Positions 26,124 to 34,886 of a stretch of 64,000 bases of DNA are shown here, piece by piece. The notes under the pieces were generated by a model. The model was not told where the DNA came from, did no database searches, and was given only the letters and a program-made list of their open reading frames with translations. Both the position numbers and the translations under genes were made by a program. Numbering within the stretch: position 1 is the stretch's first letter; each line of letters begins with the position of its first letter. The stretch comes from Pseudomonas sp. Q2-TVG4-2 (GTDB lineage: Bacteria > Pseudomonadota > Gammaproteobacteria > Pseudomonadales > Pseudomonadaceae): positions 310,001 to 374,000 of the forward strand of contig NZ_LGLW01000006.1 of NCBI RefSeq assembly GCF_013620795.1. The letters run 5' to 3'.

Positions 26124-29069
26124 ATGAGTTTGCCATCACGGGTTGCATTGCCGACATCGCTACTGCCATTGGTCAACCGTGCCGAGGAGTCGTTCCTGCG
26201 TTCGTTGCGCGACTCGTCGGAGCAGGCGCTCAGACGCTTTGATACATGGCCTGCTGCCCGCCGCGACGCATTCGGCCGAGTCTGTGCGGCCAGCGACTTC
26301 GTCACCGAACAGGTTAGCCGAGATCCGGAAATGCTGCTGCATCTGGCCGAGTCGGGGCTGCTGGAGCGCTCGTTGAAGGCTGGAGAAATGCGTGCGGCGC
26401 TTGCCGACGTGCTCGCCGATTGTACAGACGAGGACAATCTGGCGAGCCTGCTAAGGCGTTTCCGCAACCGCCAGCAAGTGCGGATCATCTGGCGAGACCT
26501 GGCCCGCCAGGCGGACCTTGCCGAAACCTGCGGCGATCTGTCCGATCTGGCGGATGCCTGTATCGACCTGGCGTATCAGTGGCTGTACTCGCGGCACTGC
26601 GATCAGTTCGGCGTCCCGACCGGCCGGCGCACTGGTAAGGCGCAGCAGATGGTGGTTCTCGGCATGGGCAAGCTGGGCGCGCGCGAACTCAATTTGTCTT
26701 CGGATATCGATCTGATCTTCGGCTACCCCGAGGGCGGCGAGACCGTCGGGGCGAAGCGTTCGCTGGATAATCAGGAATTCTTCGTTCGCCTCGGCCAGCG
26801 GCTAATCAAGGCGCTCGATGCGCCGACCGTCGACGGTTTCGTATTTCGTGTGGACATGCGCTTGCGGCCCTATGGGTCGTCCGGCTCGCTGGTGTTGAGC
26901 TTCAACGCGCTCGAGCAGTATTACCAGGATCAGGGGCGCGACTGGGAGCGCTACGCGATGATCAAGGCGCGTGTGGTGGCTGGCGACCAGACGGCTGGCA
27001 AGGAGCTACTGGATATGCTGCGGCCATTCGTTTATCGGCGCTACCTCGACTTCTCGGCCATCGATGCGCTGCGCACCATGAAGCAGCTGATCCAGCAGGA
27101 AGTGCGACGCAAGGGTATGGCGGCCAACATCAAGCTGGGCGCCGGGGGCATCCGTGAAGTGGAATTCATCGCCCAAGCCTTCCAGTTAATCCACGGTGGG
27201 CGCGATCTGAGTTTGCAGCAGCGGCCCCTGTTAAAGGTGCTGGCAACGCTGGCCGGGCAGGGCTATCTGCCGCCGGCTGCCGTCGAGGAGCTGCGCGAGG
27301 GCTATGAGTTCCTGCGCTACACCGAGCATGCGTTACAGGCCATCGATGACCGCCAGACACAGATGCTGCCGGATAGCCAGATCGATTGCGATCGTGTCGC
27401 CTTCATGCTCGGGTTCGACAGCTGGGAGGTGTTCCATGAGCGCCTGTTGTATTGGCGTGGGCGGATCGACTGGCATTTTCGCCAGGTAATCGCCGATCCC
27501 GACGAAGATGAATATACCGAAGGCGAGGCGTTGGTCGGAGGTGAGTGGCTGCCCTTGTGGGAGCAGGACTGGGACGAGGAGTTCGCCTGCCGCCAGCTGA
27601 GCGATGCGGGGTTCCGTGACGGTTCGGCCGCCTGTCAGCGCCTCGCCGCGCTGCGTAGCGGGAACCAGGTGCGAACCATGCAGCGCCTCGGGCGGGAGCG
27701 GCTAGACGCCTTCATTCCTCGTTTGCTGGCCCAGGCAGTCGAACAGGATGATCCCGATCTGGTGTTGGAGCGGGTCCTGCCGCTGATTGAAGCAGTGGCG
27801 CGGCGTTCGGCCTATCTGGTCCTGCTGACGGAAAACCCCGGTGCGCTGCAGCGATTGCTGGAGCTTTGCGCAGGCAGCCCCTGGATTGCCGAACAGATCG
27901 CACGCTTCCCGCTGTTGCTCGATGAGCTGCTCAACGCTGGGCGGCTATTCAGCCCGCCTCAGGCGCCGGAGCTCGCGGCCGAATTACGTGAACGCCTAGC
28001 GCGGATTCCCGAAGACGATCTCGAACAGCAGATGGAGGCGCTGCGGCATTTCAAGCTGGCGCACCGGCTGCGCGTGGCGGCTTCGGAAATTGCCGGGACC
28101 TTGCCGCTGATGAAGGTCAGCGATTACCTCACCTGGCTTGCCGAAGCGATCCTCGAACAAGTGCTGGCGCTGGCCTGGCGGCACACCGTCGCTCGTCATG
28201 GCCAGCCGCAGCGCGTTGGCGGAGCGCTTTGTGATCCGGCGTTCATCATCGTCGGCTATGGCAAAGTCGGAGGTATCGAGCTCGGTCACGGCTCCGATCT
28301 GGATCTGGTATTCATCCACGACGGCGATGCCAATGCCGAGACCGACGGAGTCAAGCCCATCGATGGCGCGCAGTTCTTCACTCGCTTGGGGCAGCGCATC
28401 ATTCACTTGCTAACCACCCAGACCACCTCCGGCCAACTTTACGAAGTCGACATGCGACTGCGCCCCTCCGGAGCGTCCGGGCTGTTGGTCAGTTCGCTGA
28501 GTGCCTTCGATCGCTACCAGAGCCAGGAGGCCTGGACCTGGGAACACCAGGCGTTGGTGCGCGCACGTGTGCTGGTGGGCTGCCCGCAGCTGTCGGCGGA
28601 TTTCGAGAAGGTGCGGGCCGTTGTGCTGGGGCGTCCGCGCGATCTCGAGCAGCTGCGACGAGAGGTCACCGAGATGCGTGCGAAGATGCGCGACAACCTT
28701 GGCACCCGCACAACGCAGGCGGGCCTCGCTGACAAGGCATTCGAGGCGGAAGGCGAGTTCAATCTCAAGCAGGATGCCGGTGGTATCGTGGATATCGAAT
28801 TTATGGTGCAATACGCGGCTTTGGCGTGGTCGCACCAGCATCCGCAACTGCTGCGCTATACCGATAACATCCGCATTCTCGATGGGTTGGAGCAGGCCGG
28901 GTTGATGACCGGCGAAGAGGTTCGGCTGCTGCAGGATGCCTACAAGGCATACCGTGCTGTTGCTCACCGGCAATCACTGCAAAAACTGCCCGGCGTGGTG
29001 AGTGGGGATCAATTTCATGACGAGCGTCGCGCGGTGATGCGAATCTGGCGTGAGCTGGGGCTCAGCTGA
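26124..29069 (+). CDS. glnE: Glutamine synthetase adenylyltransferase/deadenylylase
   Basis: 981 residues. GlnE attaches and removes AMP on glutamine synthetase under control of PII and glutamine. Two nucleotidyltransferase domains are visible: the N-terminal one with LSSDIDLIFGYPEGGE near residue 192 and the C-terminal one with GHGSDLDLVFIHDGD near 723, each followed by (V/E)DMRLRP. AAGGAA lies just before ATG 26124. It is divergent from aceE, and 45 bp separate it from ilvE, so glnE-ilvE may share a transcript, as in P. aeruginosa PA5014-PA5013. Confidence 0.97.
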   Translation: MSLPSRVALPTSLLPLVNRAEESFLRSLRDSSEQALRRFDTWPAARRDAFGRVCAASDFVTEQVSRDPEMLLHLAESGLLERSLKAGEMRAALADVLADCTDEDNLASLLRRFRNRQQVRIIWRDLARQADLAETCGDLSDLADACIDLAYQWLYSRHCDQFGVPTGRRTGKAQQMVVLGMGKLGARELNLSSDIDLIFGYPEGGETVGAKRSLDNQEFFVRLGQRLIKALDAPTVDGFVFRVDMRLRPYGSSGSLVLSFNALEQYYQDQGRDWERYAMIKARVVAGDQTAGKELLDMLRPFVYRRYLDFSAIDALRTMKQLIQQEVRRKGMAANIKLGAGGIREVEFIAQAFQLIHGGRDLSLQQRPLLKVLATLAGQGYLPPAAVEELREGYEFLRYTEHALQAIDDRQTQMLPDSQIDCDRVAFMLGFDSWEVFHERLLYWRGRIDWHFRQVIADPDEDEYTEGEALVGGEWLPLWEQDWDEEFACRQLSDAGFRDGSAACQRLAALRSGNQVRTMQRLGRERLDAFIPRLLAQAVEQDDPDLVLERVLPLIEAVARRSAYLVLLTENPGALQRLLELCAGSPWIAEQIARFPLLLDELLNAGRLFSPPQAPELAAELRERLARIPEDDLEQQMEALRHFKLAHRLRVAASEIAGTLPLMKVSDYLTWLAEAILEQVLALAWRHTVARHGQPQRVGGALCDPAFIIVGYGKVGGIELGHGSDLDLVFIHDGDANAETDGVKPIDGAQFFTRLGQRIIHLLTTQTTSGQLYEVDMRLRPSGASGLLVSSLSAFDRYQSQEAWTWEHQALVRARVLVGCPQLSADFEKVRAVVLGRPRDLEQLRREVTEMRAKMRDNLGTRTTQAGLADKAFEAEGEFNLKQDAGGIVDIEFMVQYAALAWSHQHPQLLRYTDNIRILDGLEQAGLMTGEEVRLLQDAYKAYRAVAHRQSLQKLPGVVSGDQFHDERRAVMRIWRELGLS

Positions 29070-29114
29070 TCTCGTCTGCAAACAGAGCTTTTATCGAATT
29101 CCGAGGTGGCAACA

Positions 29115-30038
29115 ATGTCGATGGCCGATCGTGATGGCGTGATCTGGTATGACGGTGAGTTGGTACAGTGGCGCGACGCGACCACCCATGTGCTGACCCA
29201 CACCCTGCATTACGGCATGGGCGTTTTCGAAGGTGTGCGCGCATATAACACACCGGCTGGTACGGCGATCTTCCGCCTGCAGGCGCATACCGATCGTCTG
29301 TTCGACTCGGCGCATATCATGAACATGCAGATGCCGTACTCGAAGGAAGAAATCAACGAGGCGACTCGTGCCGCCGTGCGCGAAAACAACCTGGAAAGCG
29401 CCTACATCCGCCCGATGGTCTTCTACGGATCCGAAGGCATGGGCCTGCGTGCCAGCGGCTTGAAGGTACATGTCATCGTCGCCGCCTGGCACTGGGGCGC
29501 CTACATGGGTGATGAAGCGCTGGAGCTGGGCATCAAGGTGCGTACCAGCTCCTTTACCCGTCACCACGTCAACATCAGCATGACCCGCGCCAAATCCAAC
29601 GGCGCCTACATCAATTCCATGCTGGCCCTGCAGGAAGCCATTTCCGGCGGCGCCGACGAGGCATTGATGCTGGATCCGGAAGGCTACGTGGCCGAGGGCT
29701 CGGGCGAAAATATCTTCATCATCAAGGACGGCGTGATCTACACCCCGGAAGTCACCGCCTGCCTCAACGGTATCACCCGCAGCACCGTACTGACCCTGGC
29801 CGACGAGCTGGGTATCAAGGTGGTCGAGAAGCGCATCACCCGCGACGAGGTCTATATCGCCGACGAAGCCTTCTTCACCGGCACCGCCGCGGAAGTCACC
29901 CCGATTCGTGAAGTCGATGGGCGCAACATCGGCATCGGTCGCCGCGGTCCGGTCACCGAGCGCATCCAGAAGGCCTATTTCGATCTGGTGTCCGGCAAGA
30001 CCGAAGGCCATGCCGAATGGCGGACGCTGGTCAAATAA
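29115..30038 (+). CDS. ilvE: Branched-chain amino acid aminotransferase
   Basis: 307 residues. A class IV PLP aminotransferase that makes or degrades valine, leucine and isoleucine with glutamate as partner. MSMADRDGVIWYDGELVQW and THTLHYGMGVFEGVRAY are typical of the N-terminus; the PLP lysine lies in ARAKSNGAYINSM-like TRAKSNGAY, and EGYVAEGSGENIF is the class IV signature. ATG 29115 is preferred to GTG 29106 because GAGG sits about nine bases upstream and the conserved start follows. Confidence 0.96.
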   Translation: MSMADRDGVIWYDGELVQWRDATTHVLTHTLHYGMGVFEGVRAYNTPAGTAIFRLQAHTDRLFDSAHIMNMQMPYSKEEINEATRAAVRENNLESAYIRPMVFYGSEGMGLRASGLKVHVIVAAWHWGAYMGDEALELGIKVRTSSFTRHHVNISMTRAKSNGAYINSMLALQEAISGGADEALMLDPEGYVAEGSGENIFIIKDGVIYTPEVTACLNGITRSTVLTLADELGIKVVEKRITRDEVYIADEAFFTGTAAEVTPIREVDGRNIGIGRRGPVTERIQKAYFDLVSGKTEGHAEWRTLVK

Positions 30039-30056
30039 GTCACTGGCTGGAAGCCA

Positions 30057-30098
30057 GAAGCTGGAAGACCGAACCTTCCAGTGCCCGCTTCCAGCTTC
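30057..30098. repeat. Inverted GAAGCTGGAAG repeat between ilvE and waaF
   Basis: GAAGCTGGAAG (30057-30067) and CTTCCAGCTTC (30088-30098) are perfect 11-bp inverted copies. The same GCTTCCA word recurs in tandem at 61415-61449 and in altered form at 36319-36410. Confidence 0.6.
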
Positions 30099-30111
30099 AG
30101 GCTTCGAACTT

Positions 30112-31146
30112 ATGAATATTCTGATTGTGGGTCCTAGCTGGGTCGGCGACATGGTGATGGCGCAGACGCTGTTCGTCTGCCTGAAACAGCGCCACCCGGA
30201 CTGCCAGATCGACGTACTGGCGCCGGAGTGGAGTCGGCCGATTCTCGAGCGTATGCCGGAAGTGCGCCAGGCGCTGAGTTTTCCGGTAGGCCACGGTGTG
30301 CTCGACATGGCGACCCGACGCACCATCGCCCAGAGGCTGCGTGGCCAGTATGAACAGGCGATCCTGCTGCCGAACTCTCTGAAGTCGGCGCTGGTACCGT
30401 TCTTTGCCGGGATTCCCAAGCGTACTGGCTGGCGCGGCGAGATGCGTTTCGGCCTGCTCAACGACATGCGCAAGCTCGACAAACAGCGCTATCCATTGAT
30501 GATCGAACGCTTCATGGCGCTGGCTTTCGAGCCAGGCGCTGAGCTGCCCACACCCTATCCGAGGCCGTCGCTGCGCATCGACGCCGAGAGTCGCGATGCG
30601 GCGTTGGCGCGCTTTGCGCTGAGCGTGGATCGGCCCGTCCTTGCCCTTTGCCCGGGTGCTGAATTCGGCGAATCCAAGCGCTGGCCGGCCGAGCATTTCG
30701 CGAAGGTCGCCGAAGCGAAGATCCGCGAAGGCTGGCAGGTCTGGCTGTTCGGCTCGAAGAATGATCATGCCGTGGGCGAGACTATCCGCCAGCGGTTGAT
30801 CCCTGGGTTGCGCGAAGAGGCACTCAACCTGGCGGGCGAAACCAGCCTGGCCGAAGCGATCGATCTGCTGTCCTGCGCTGAAGCCGTGGTCTCGAACGAC
30901 TCCGGCCTGATGCACGTGGCCGCCGCGCTAGGCCGCCCGCTGGTATCGGTTTATGGTTCTACCTCGCCGGCTTTCACCCCGCCACTATCCGAGCAGGTCG
31001 AGGTCGTGCGCCTGGGCCTCGATTGCAGTCCGTGCTTCGAGCGAACCTGTCGTTTCGGCCACAACAATTGCATGCGCGAACTTGAGCCGCGTTCGGTCAT
31101 CGAGGCGCTGGATCGCCTGCTTCCGCAATCGATCGAGGTGCGCTGA
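30112..31146 (+). CDS. waaF: ADP-heptose:LPS heptosyltransferase II
   Basis: 344 residues, GT9 family. WaaF adds the second L-glycero-D-manno-heptose to the LPS inner core on the cytoplasmic face. The start MNILIVGPSWVGDMVMAQ is diagnostic; LCPGAEFGESKRWPAEHFA and VSNDSGLMHVAAALGRP bind the ADP-heptose. The frame is open into ilvE, but ATG 30112 gives the conserved start. The stop codon is followed immediately by the waaC GTG. First gene of a tight inner-core run. Confidence 0.96.
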   Translation: MNILIVGPSWVGDMVMAQTLFVCLKQRHPDCQIDVLAPEWSRPILERMPEVRQALSFPVGHGVLDMATRRTIAQRLRGQYEQAILLPNSLKSALVPFFAGIPKRTGWRGEMRFGLLNDMRKLDKQRYPLMIERFMALAFEPGAELPTPYPRPSLRIDAESRDAALARFALSVDRPVLALCPGAEFGESKRWPAEHFAKVAEAKIREGWQVWLFGSKNDHAVGETIRQRLIPGLREEALNLAGETSLAEAIDLLSCAEAVVSNDSGLMHVAAALGRPLVSVYGSTSPAFTPPLSEQVEVVRLGLDCSPCFERTCRFGHNNCMRELEPRSVIEALDRLLPQSIEVR

Positions 31147-32148
31147 GTGAGGGTGTTGCTGATCAAGACATCCTCGCTGGGCGATGTGGTGCATACGCTT
31201 CCGGCTCTGACCGACGCGCAGCGCGCAATGCCCGGCATACAGTTCGATTGGGTCGTCGAGGAGGGCTTCGCCGAGATTCCCGCTTGGCATTCGGCCGTGG
31301 CGCAGGTGATCCCCGTGGCAATTCGCCGCTGGCGCAAGCATCCCTTGCAAACGCTCTACTCGGGTGAATGGCGTCGTTTCAAGGCGCGTCTGCGCGAGGC
31401 ACGCTATGACCTGGTGATCGATGCGCAGGGCCTGCTCAAAAGTGCCTGGCTGACCCGTTACGTCAATGCCTCGGTCGCCGGGCTGGATCGGGATTCGGCT
31501 CGCGAGCCGCTGGCGTCGCGCTTCTATGATCGCCGCTACGCTGTGCCGCGCGATCAGCACGCGCTGGAGCGGGTGCGGCAGTTGTTTGCGCAGTCGCTCG
31601 GTTATCCGCTTCCCAGCTTGAGCGCCGACTACGGCCTGGATCGCCGCTTGCTGGCGACGCCCAATGAACAGCCCTATCTGTTGTTTCTGCATGGCACCAC
31701 CTGGCCGAGCAAGCATTGGCCGGAACAGTATTGGCGCGAGCTCGCCGAGCGCATGAGCGAGTTCGGCTGGGCGATCCGCTTGCCTTGGGGCAATGCGGAC
31801 GAAAAAGCACGCGCCGAGCGCATTGCGAAGGGCCTGGGCGGCGTGTCGGTGTTGCCCCGGCTGAATCTCGGTGGTATTGCCAAAGTCGTCGCGGGCGCGC
31901 GCGCATGCGTTGCGGTGGACACCGGCCTCGGGCATCTGGCAGCGGCACTGGATGTGCCTGGCATCTCGCTTTACGGTCCGACCCTGCCCGGTCGTGTTGG
32001 CGCGTATGGACGCTCGCAAGTACATCTGTGCGCAAGTGGCCCGAACGCCGGCAAGGGCGATCGTCATAAACCCTGCTTCGACGACCTGCCGCCCGAGCGC
32101 GTCGCCAGCGAACTCAAGGCCCTGTTGCGGTCATCGGAGACACACTGA
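31147..32148 (+). CDS. waaC: LPS heptosyltransferase I
   Basis: 333 residues, GT9 family, adding the first heptose to Kdo2-lipid A. The GTG start directly abuts the waaF stop; MRVLLIKTSSLGDVVHTLPAL is the WaaC N-terminal signature with the catalytic aspartate near residue 13. LFLHGTTWPSKHWPEQYW and VAVDTGLGHLAAALDVPGISLYGPT form the donor site. The final TGA overlaps the waaG ATG by one base. Confidence 0.97.
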   Translation: MRVLLIKTSSLGDVVHTLPALTDAQRAMPGIQFDWVVEEGFAEIPAWHSAVAQVIPVAIRRWRKHPLQTLYSGEWRRFKARLREARYDLVIDAQGLLKSAWLTRYVNASVAGLDRDSAREPLASRFYDRRYAVPRDQHALERVRQLFAQSLGYPLPSLSADYGLDRRLLATPNEQPYLLFLHGTTWPSKHWPEQYWRELAERMSEFGWAIRLPWGNADEKARAERIAKGLGGVSVLPRLNLGGIAKVVAGARACVAVDTGLGHLAAALDVPGISLYGPTLPGRVGAYGRSQVHLCASGPNAGKGDRHKPCFDDLPPERVASELKALLRSSETH

Positions 32149-33269
32149 TGCAGCTGGCCTTCATTCTGTATAAATACTTCCCCTTCGGTGGGCTGCAGCG
32201 CGACTTCATGCGCATCGCGCTGGAGTGTCAGCGGCGCGGGCATGCCGTCCGCGTCTACACAATGATATGGGACGGGGAGATCCCGGAAGGGTTTGAGGTG
32301 CTGATCGCACCGGTCAAGGCTGTCTTCAATCACACCCGTAACGAGCGCTTCACGGCCTGGGTCGAGCAGGACCTGGCGAAGCGCCCGGTCAGCCGGGTGA
32401 TCGGCTTCAATAAGATGCCGGGGCTGGACGTTTACTATGCGGCCGATCCCTGTTTCGAAGACAAAGCACAAACCCTGCGCAATCCGATCTACCGGCGCTG
32501 GGGCCGTTACAAGCATTTCGCCGAGTACGAACGCGCGGTGTTCGAGCCGCAGTCGAAGACCGAAATTCTGATGATCTCCGAGGTGCAGCAGCCACTGTTC
32601 ATCAAGCATTACGGGACACCGGCCGAGCGTTTCCACCTGCTACCGCCGGGGATTGCTCAGGATCGTCGCGCGCCATCCAATGCTGCTGCTATAAGGGCCG
32701 AGTTCCGCCGAGAATTCAAGCTTGGGGACGACGACCTGCTGCTGGTGCAGATCGGTTCCGGTTTCAAGACCAAGGGGCTGGATCGCAGCTTGAAGGCGCT
32801 CGCTTCGCTGCCACTGACATTGAAGAAGCGCACGCGCTTGTTCGTCATTGGTCAGGACGACCCCAAGCCCTTCCAGCTACAGGCCCGGAACCTCGGGATT
32901 TCCGCTCAGGTGATGTTCCTCCAGGGACGCAACGATGTTCCGCGCTTTTTGCTTGGGGCCGACCTGCTGATTCATCCCGCCTACAACGAGAACACCGGTA
33001 CCGTGCTGTTGGAAGCGCTAGTTGCCGGGCTGCCGGTACTGGTCACCGATGTCTGCGGTTATGCCCATTACATCGCTGATGCCGATTGCGGGCGCGTAGT
33101 GCCCAGCCCATTCGAGCAGAGCCGGCTTGATCGTCTTTTGGCCGAAATGCTGGTCGACGATGAGCAGCGCCGGCACTGGGCAATAAATGCGTTGGCCTAC
33201 GCAGACAGCGCTGACTTGTACAGCATGCCCCAGCGCGCGGCGGACGTGATTCTGGCGGAGCGACCATGA
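32148..33269 (+). CDS. waaG: LPS core glucosyl/galactosaminyl transferase WaaG
   Basis: 373 residues, GT4 family. In E. coli WaaG adds glucose to heptose II; in P. aeruginosa the same gene is thought to add galactosamine. LAFILYKYFPFGGLQRDFMRIA is diagnostic, and HPAYNENTGTVLLEALVAGLPVLVTDVCGY is the GT4 EX7E donor site. The start overlaps waaC by one base, and the end overlaps waaP by 4 bp, so waaC-waaG-waaP are likely translated in coupled fashion. The sugar added here cannot be read from sequence. Confidence 0.95.
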   Translation: MQLAFILYKYFPFGGLQRDFMRIALECQRRGHAVRVYTMIWDGEIPEGFEVLIAPVKAVFNHTRNERFTAWVEQDLAKRPVSRVIGFNKMPGLDVYYAADPCFEDKAQTLRNPIYRRWGRYKHFAEYERAVFEPQSKTEILMISEVQQPLFIKHYGTPAERFHLLPPGIAQDRRAPSNAAAIRAEFRREFKLGDDDLLLVQIGSGFKTKGLDRSLKALASLPLTLKKRTRLFVIGQDDPKPFQLQARNLGISAQVMFLQGRNDVPRFLLGADLLIHPAYNENTGTVLLEALVAGLPVLVTDVCGYAHYIADADCGRVVPSPFEQSRLDRLLAEMLVDDEQRRHWAINALAYADSADLYSMPQRAADVILAERP

Positions 33270-34081
33270 AATTGATTCTGGCGGAGCCCTTCAAGTCGCT
33301 GTGGGCCGATCGGGATGCCTTTGAGGCGGTCGAGCAGCTGCAGGGGCAGGTATATCGGGAGCTGGAGGGTCGCCGTACGCTCAGAACAGAGGTCGAGGGG
33401 CGCGGCTACTTCGTCAAGATCCATCGTGGCATCGGCTGGCGCGAAATCTTCAAGAATATCGGCACAGCCAAGGCGCCGGTTCTCGGTGCCGGCCAGGAAT
33501 GGCGGGCGATCCTGCGCTTGCACGAGGTCGGTGTGCCGACCATGACCGCTGTGGCGTACGGCGCGCGCGGCAGCAACCCGGCGACGCAGCATTCGTTCAT
33601 TATCACCGAAGAACTGGCGCCCACCATCAGTCTTGAAGATTTCTCAATGAACTGGCGTGAACAGCCGCCACCGCCATCGCTCAAGCGCGCGCTGATCGCA
33701 GAAGTCGCCCGCATGGCCGGCACCATGCACCGCGCCGGAGTCAACCATCGCGATTTTTACATTTGCCATTTCCTGTTGCATACCGACAAGCCGGTGAAGG
33801 CGAACGATTTCCGCCTGTCGCTGATCGATCTCCACCGCGCTCAGACCCGCAACCAGACGCCAAGGCGCTGGCGCGACAAGGACCTGGCCGCACTGTATTT
33901 CTCTGCGCTGGATATTGGCCTGGCCCGCCGCGACAAGCTGCGTTTTTTGCGGCTGTATTTCCAGCGGCCGCTGCGGGAAGTCTTGCGTGACGAGGCTTCT
34001 TTATTGGCCTGGCTGCAGCGCAAAGCCGAAAAACTGCAAAGCCGTTTCCAGCGTAAGTACGCGCCAGGTGCACAGAAGTGA
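33266..34081 (+). CDS. waaP: LPS core heptose I kinase
   Basis: 271 residues. WaaP phosphorylates heptose I of the inner core and is essential for LPS export in P. aeruginosa. MKLILAEPFKSLWADRDAFE is the typical start; YFVKIHRGIGWREIFKN includes the ATP lysine, the catalytic loop is NHRDFYICHFLL near residue 160, and LIDLHRAQ is the metal-binding motif. It overlaps waaG by 4 bp (ATGA) and the next kinase gene by 4 bp (GTGA). Confidence 0.96.
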   Translation: MKLILAEPFKSLWADRDAFEAVEQLQGQVYRELEGRRTLRTEVEGRGYFVKIHRGIGWREIFKNIGTAKAPVLGAGQEWRAILRLHEVGVPTMTAVAYGARGSNPATQHSFIITEELAPTISLEDFSMNWREQPPPPSLKRALIAEVARMAGTMHRAGVNHRDFYICHFLLHTDKPVKANDFRLSLIDLHRAQTRNQTPRRWRDKDLAALYFSALDIGLARRDKLRFLRLYFQRPLREVLRDEASLLAWLQRKAEKLQSRFQRKYAPGAQK

Positions 34082-34815
34082 GCCGTTGGCGAATCGTCGG
34101 CGAAGTCAACGCCGACGCGGCACGTGCATTTGCCAGTTTGGAGGTGGTTTTCGCGCTGAGTGGAGAGCAGATTACCCGTGACCCTCTGTCCGAAGTGCTT
34201 CGTGTCAGCGTTGGCGGTCAGCGTTTTTACGTGAAGCGCTACTGGGCGGCCGGAAAAGGCGTGCGACGTTTTATCGGGCGCTCACGGGTCGAAGCCGAGT
34301 GGCAAAACCTTCAGCATTTTCACGACTGGGGGATTGCCGTTGCGCCGCTGGCTGCCTGGGGGCTGGAGCGACGAGCGGGGCTTTTTCGGCGTGGGGCCTT
34401 GATCACCCTGGAAGTACCCGGAACCACTGACATGGCGGCCATGGCCCTCGTTGGTGATGCGCGTCTGGCGGACCCGCATTGGGTTCGCCACGTCAGCGAG
34501 CAGTTGGCTAATGCAGCGCGGACACTTCACGAGCACAACTTTGCGCACAACGATCTGAAATGGCGCAACCTGCTGGTTAACGAAGCAGAAAAGCTGTTCT
34601 TGATCGATTGCCCGTCCGGCGACTTCTGGTGGGGGCCGTTTTTACGGCATCGGGTGGTCAAGGATCTGGCCTGCCTGGACAAGGTGGCGAGATACACATT
34701 GTCTCGTACCCAGCGGCTGCGTTTCTTCCTGCTCTACAGGCGGCGGGCGCGGATCGGCGTCGGTGACAAGGCGTTGATCCGAAAAATACTGACTTATTTC
34801 GAGGGGCGCGAGTGA
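34078..34815 (+). CDS. LPS-core kinase-fold protein (PA5007/PA5008 type)
   Basis: 245 residues from a GTG that overlaps the waaP stop as GTGA. It has the WaaP/InaA-type kinase fold: VSVGGQRFYVKRYW with the ATP lysine, HEHNFAHNDLKWRNLLV as catalytic loop near residue 155, and LFLIDCPSGDFWW as metal-binding motif. By position it should phosphorylate or help modify a core heptose. P. aeruginosa, as I recall, has three such genes after waaP; only two full ones exist here. Function inferred, family firm. Confidence 0.88.
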   Translation: MSRWRIVGEVNADAARAFASLEVVFALSGEQITRDPLSEVLRVSVGGQRFYVKRYWAAGKGVRRFIGRSRVEAEWQNLQHFHDWGIAVAPLAAWGLERRAGLFRRGALITLEVPGTTDMAAMALVGDARLADPHWVRHVSEQLANAARTLHEHNFAHNDLKWRNLLVNEAEKLFLIDCPSGDFWWGPFLRHRVVKDLACLDKVARYTLSRTQRLRFFLLYRRRARIGVGDKALIRKILTYFEGRE

Positions 34816-34886
34816 AGGGTTTCATTTCGCTGGGAGCCTGCGCGCCGCATCGCATATGTCTGTCGAGAACGAGGATGCTTGCGTGA
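34812..34886 (+). CDS. Possible 24-residue linking ORF between two kinase genes
   Basis: A GTG at 34812 overlaps the stop of the upstream kinase as GTGA, with GAGGGG five bases before it. After 24 codons the frame ends in a TGA at 34884-34886, which overlaps the GTG of the downstream dual kinase, again as GTGA. It therefore joins two genes by 4-nt overlaps at both ends. The product has no recognisable motif. It may be a translation-coupling mini-ORF, a scar of a lost gene, or chance. Confidence 0.3.
   Translation: MKGFISLGACAPHRICLSRTRMLA

Noticed and set aside
34856-34882. ATG 34856 as start of the dual kinase
   Set aside because: No ribosome site before it, whereas GTG 34883 has GAGGA at the right distance.
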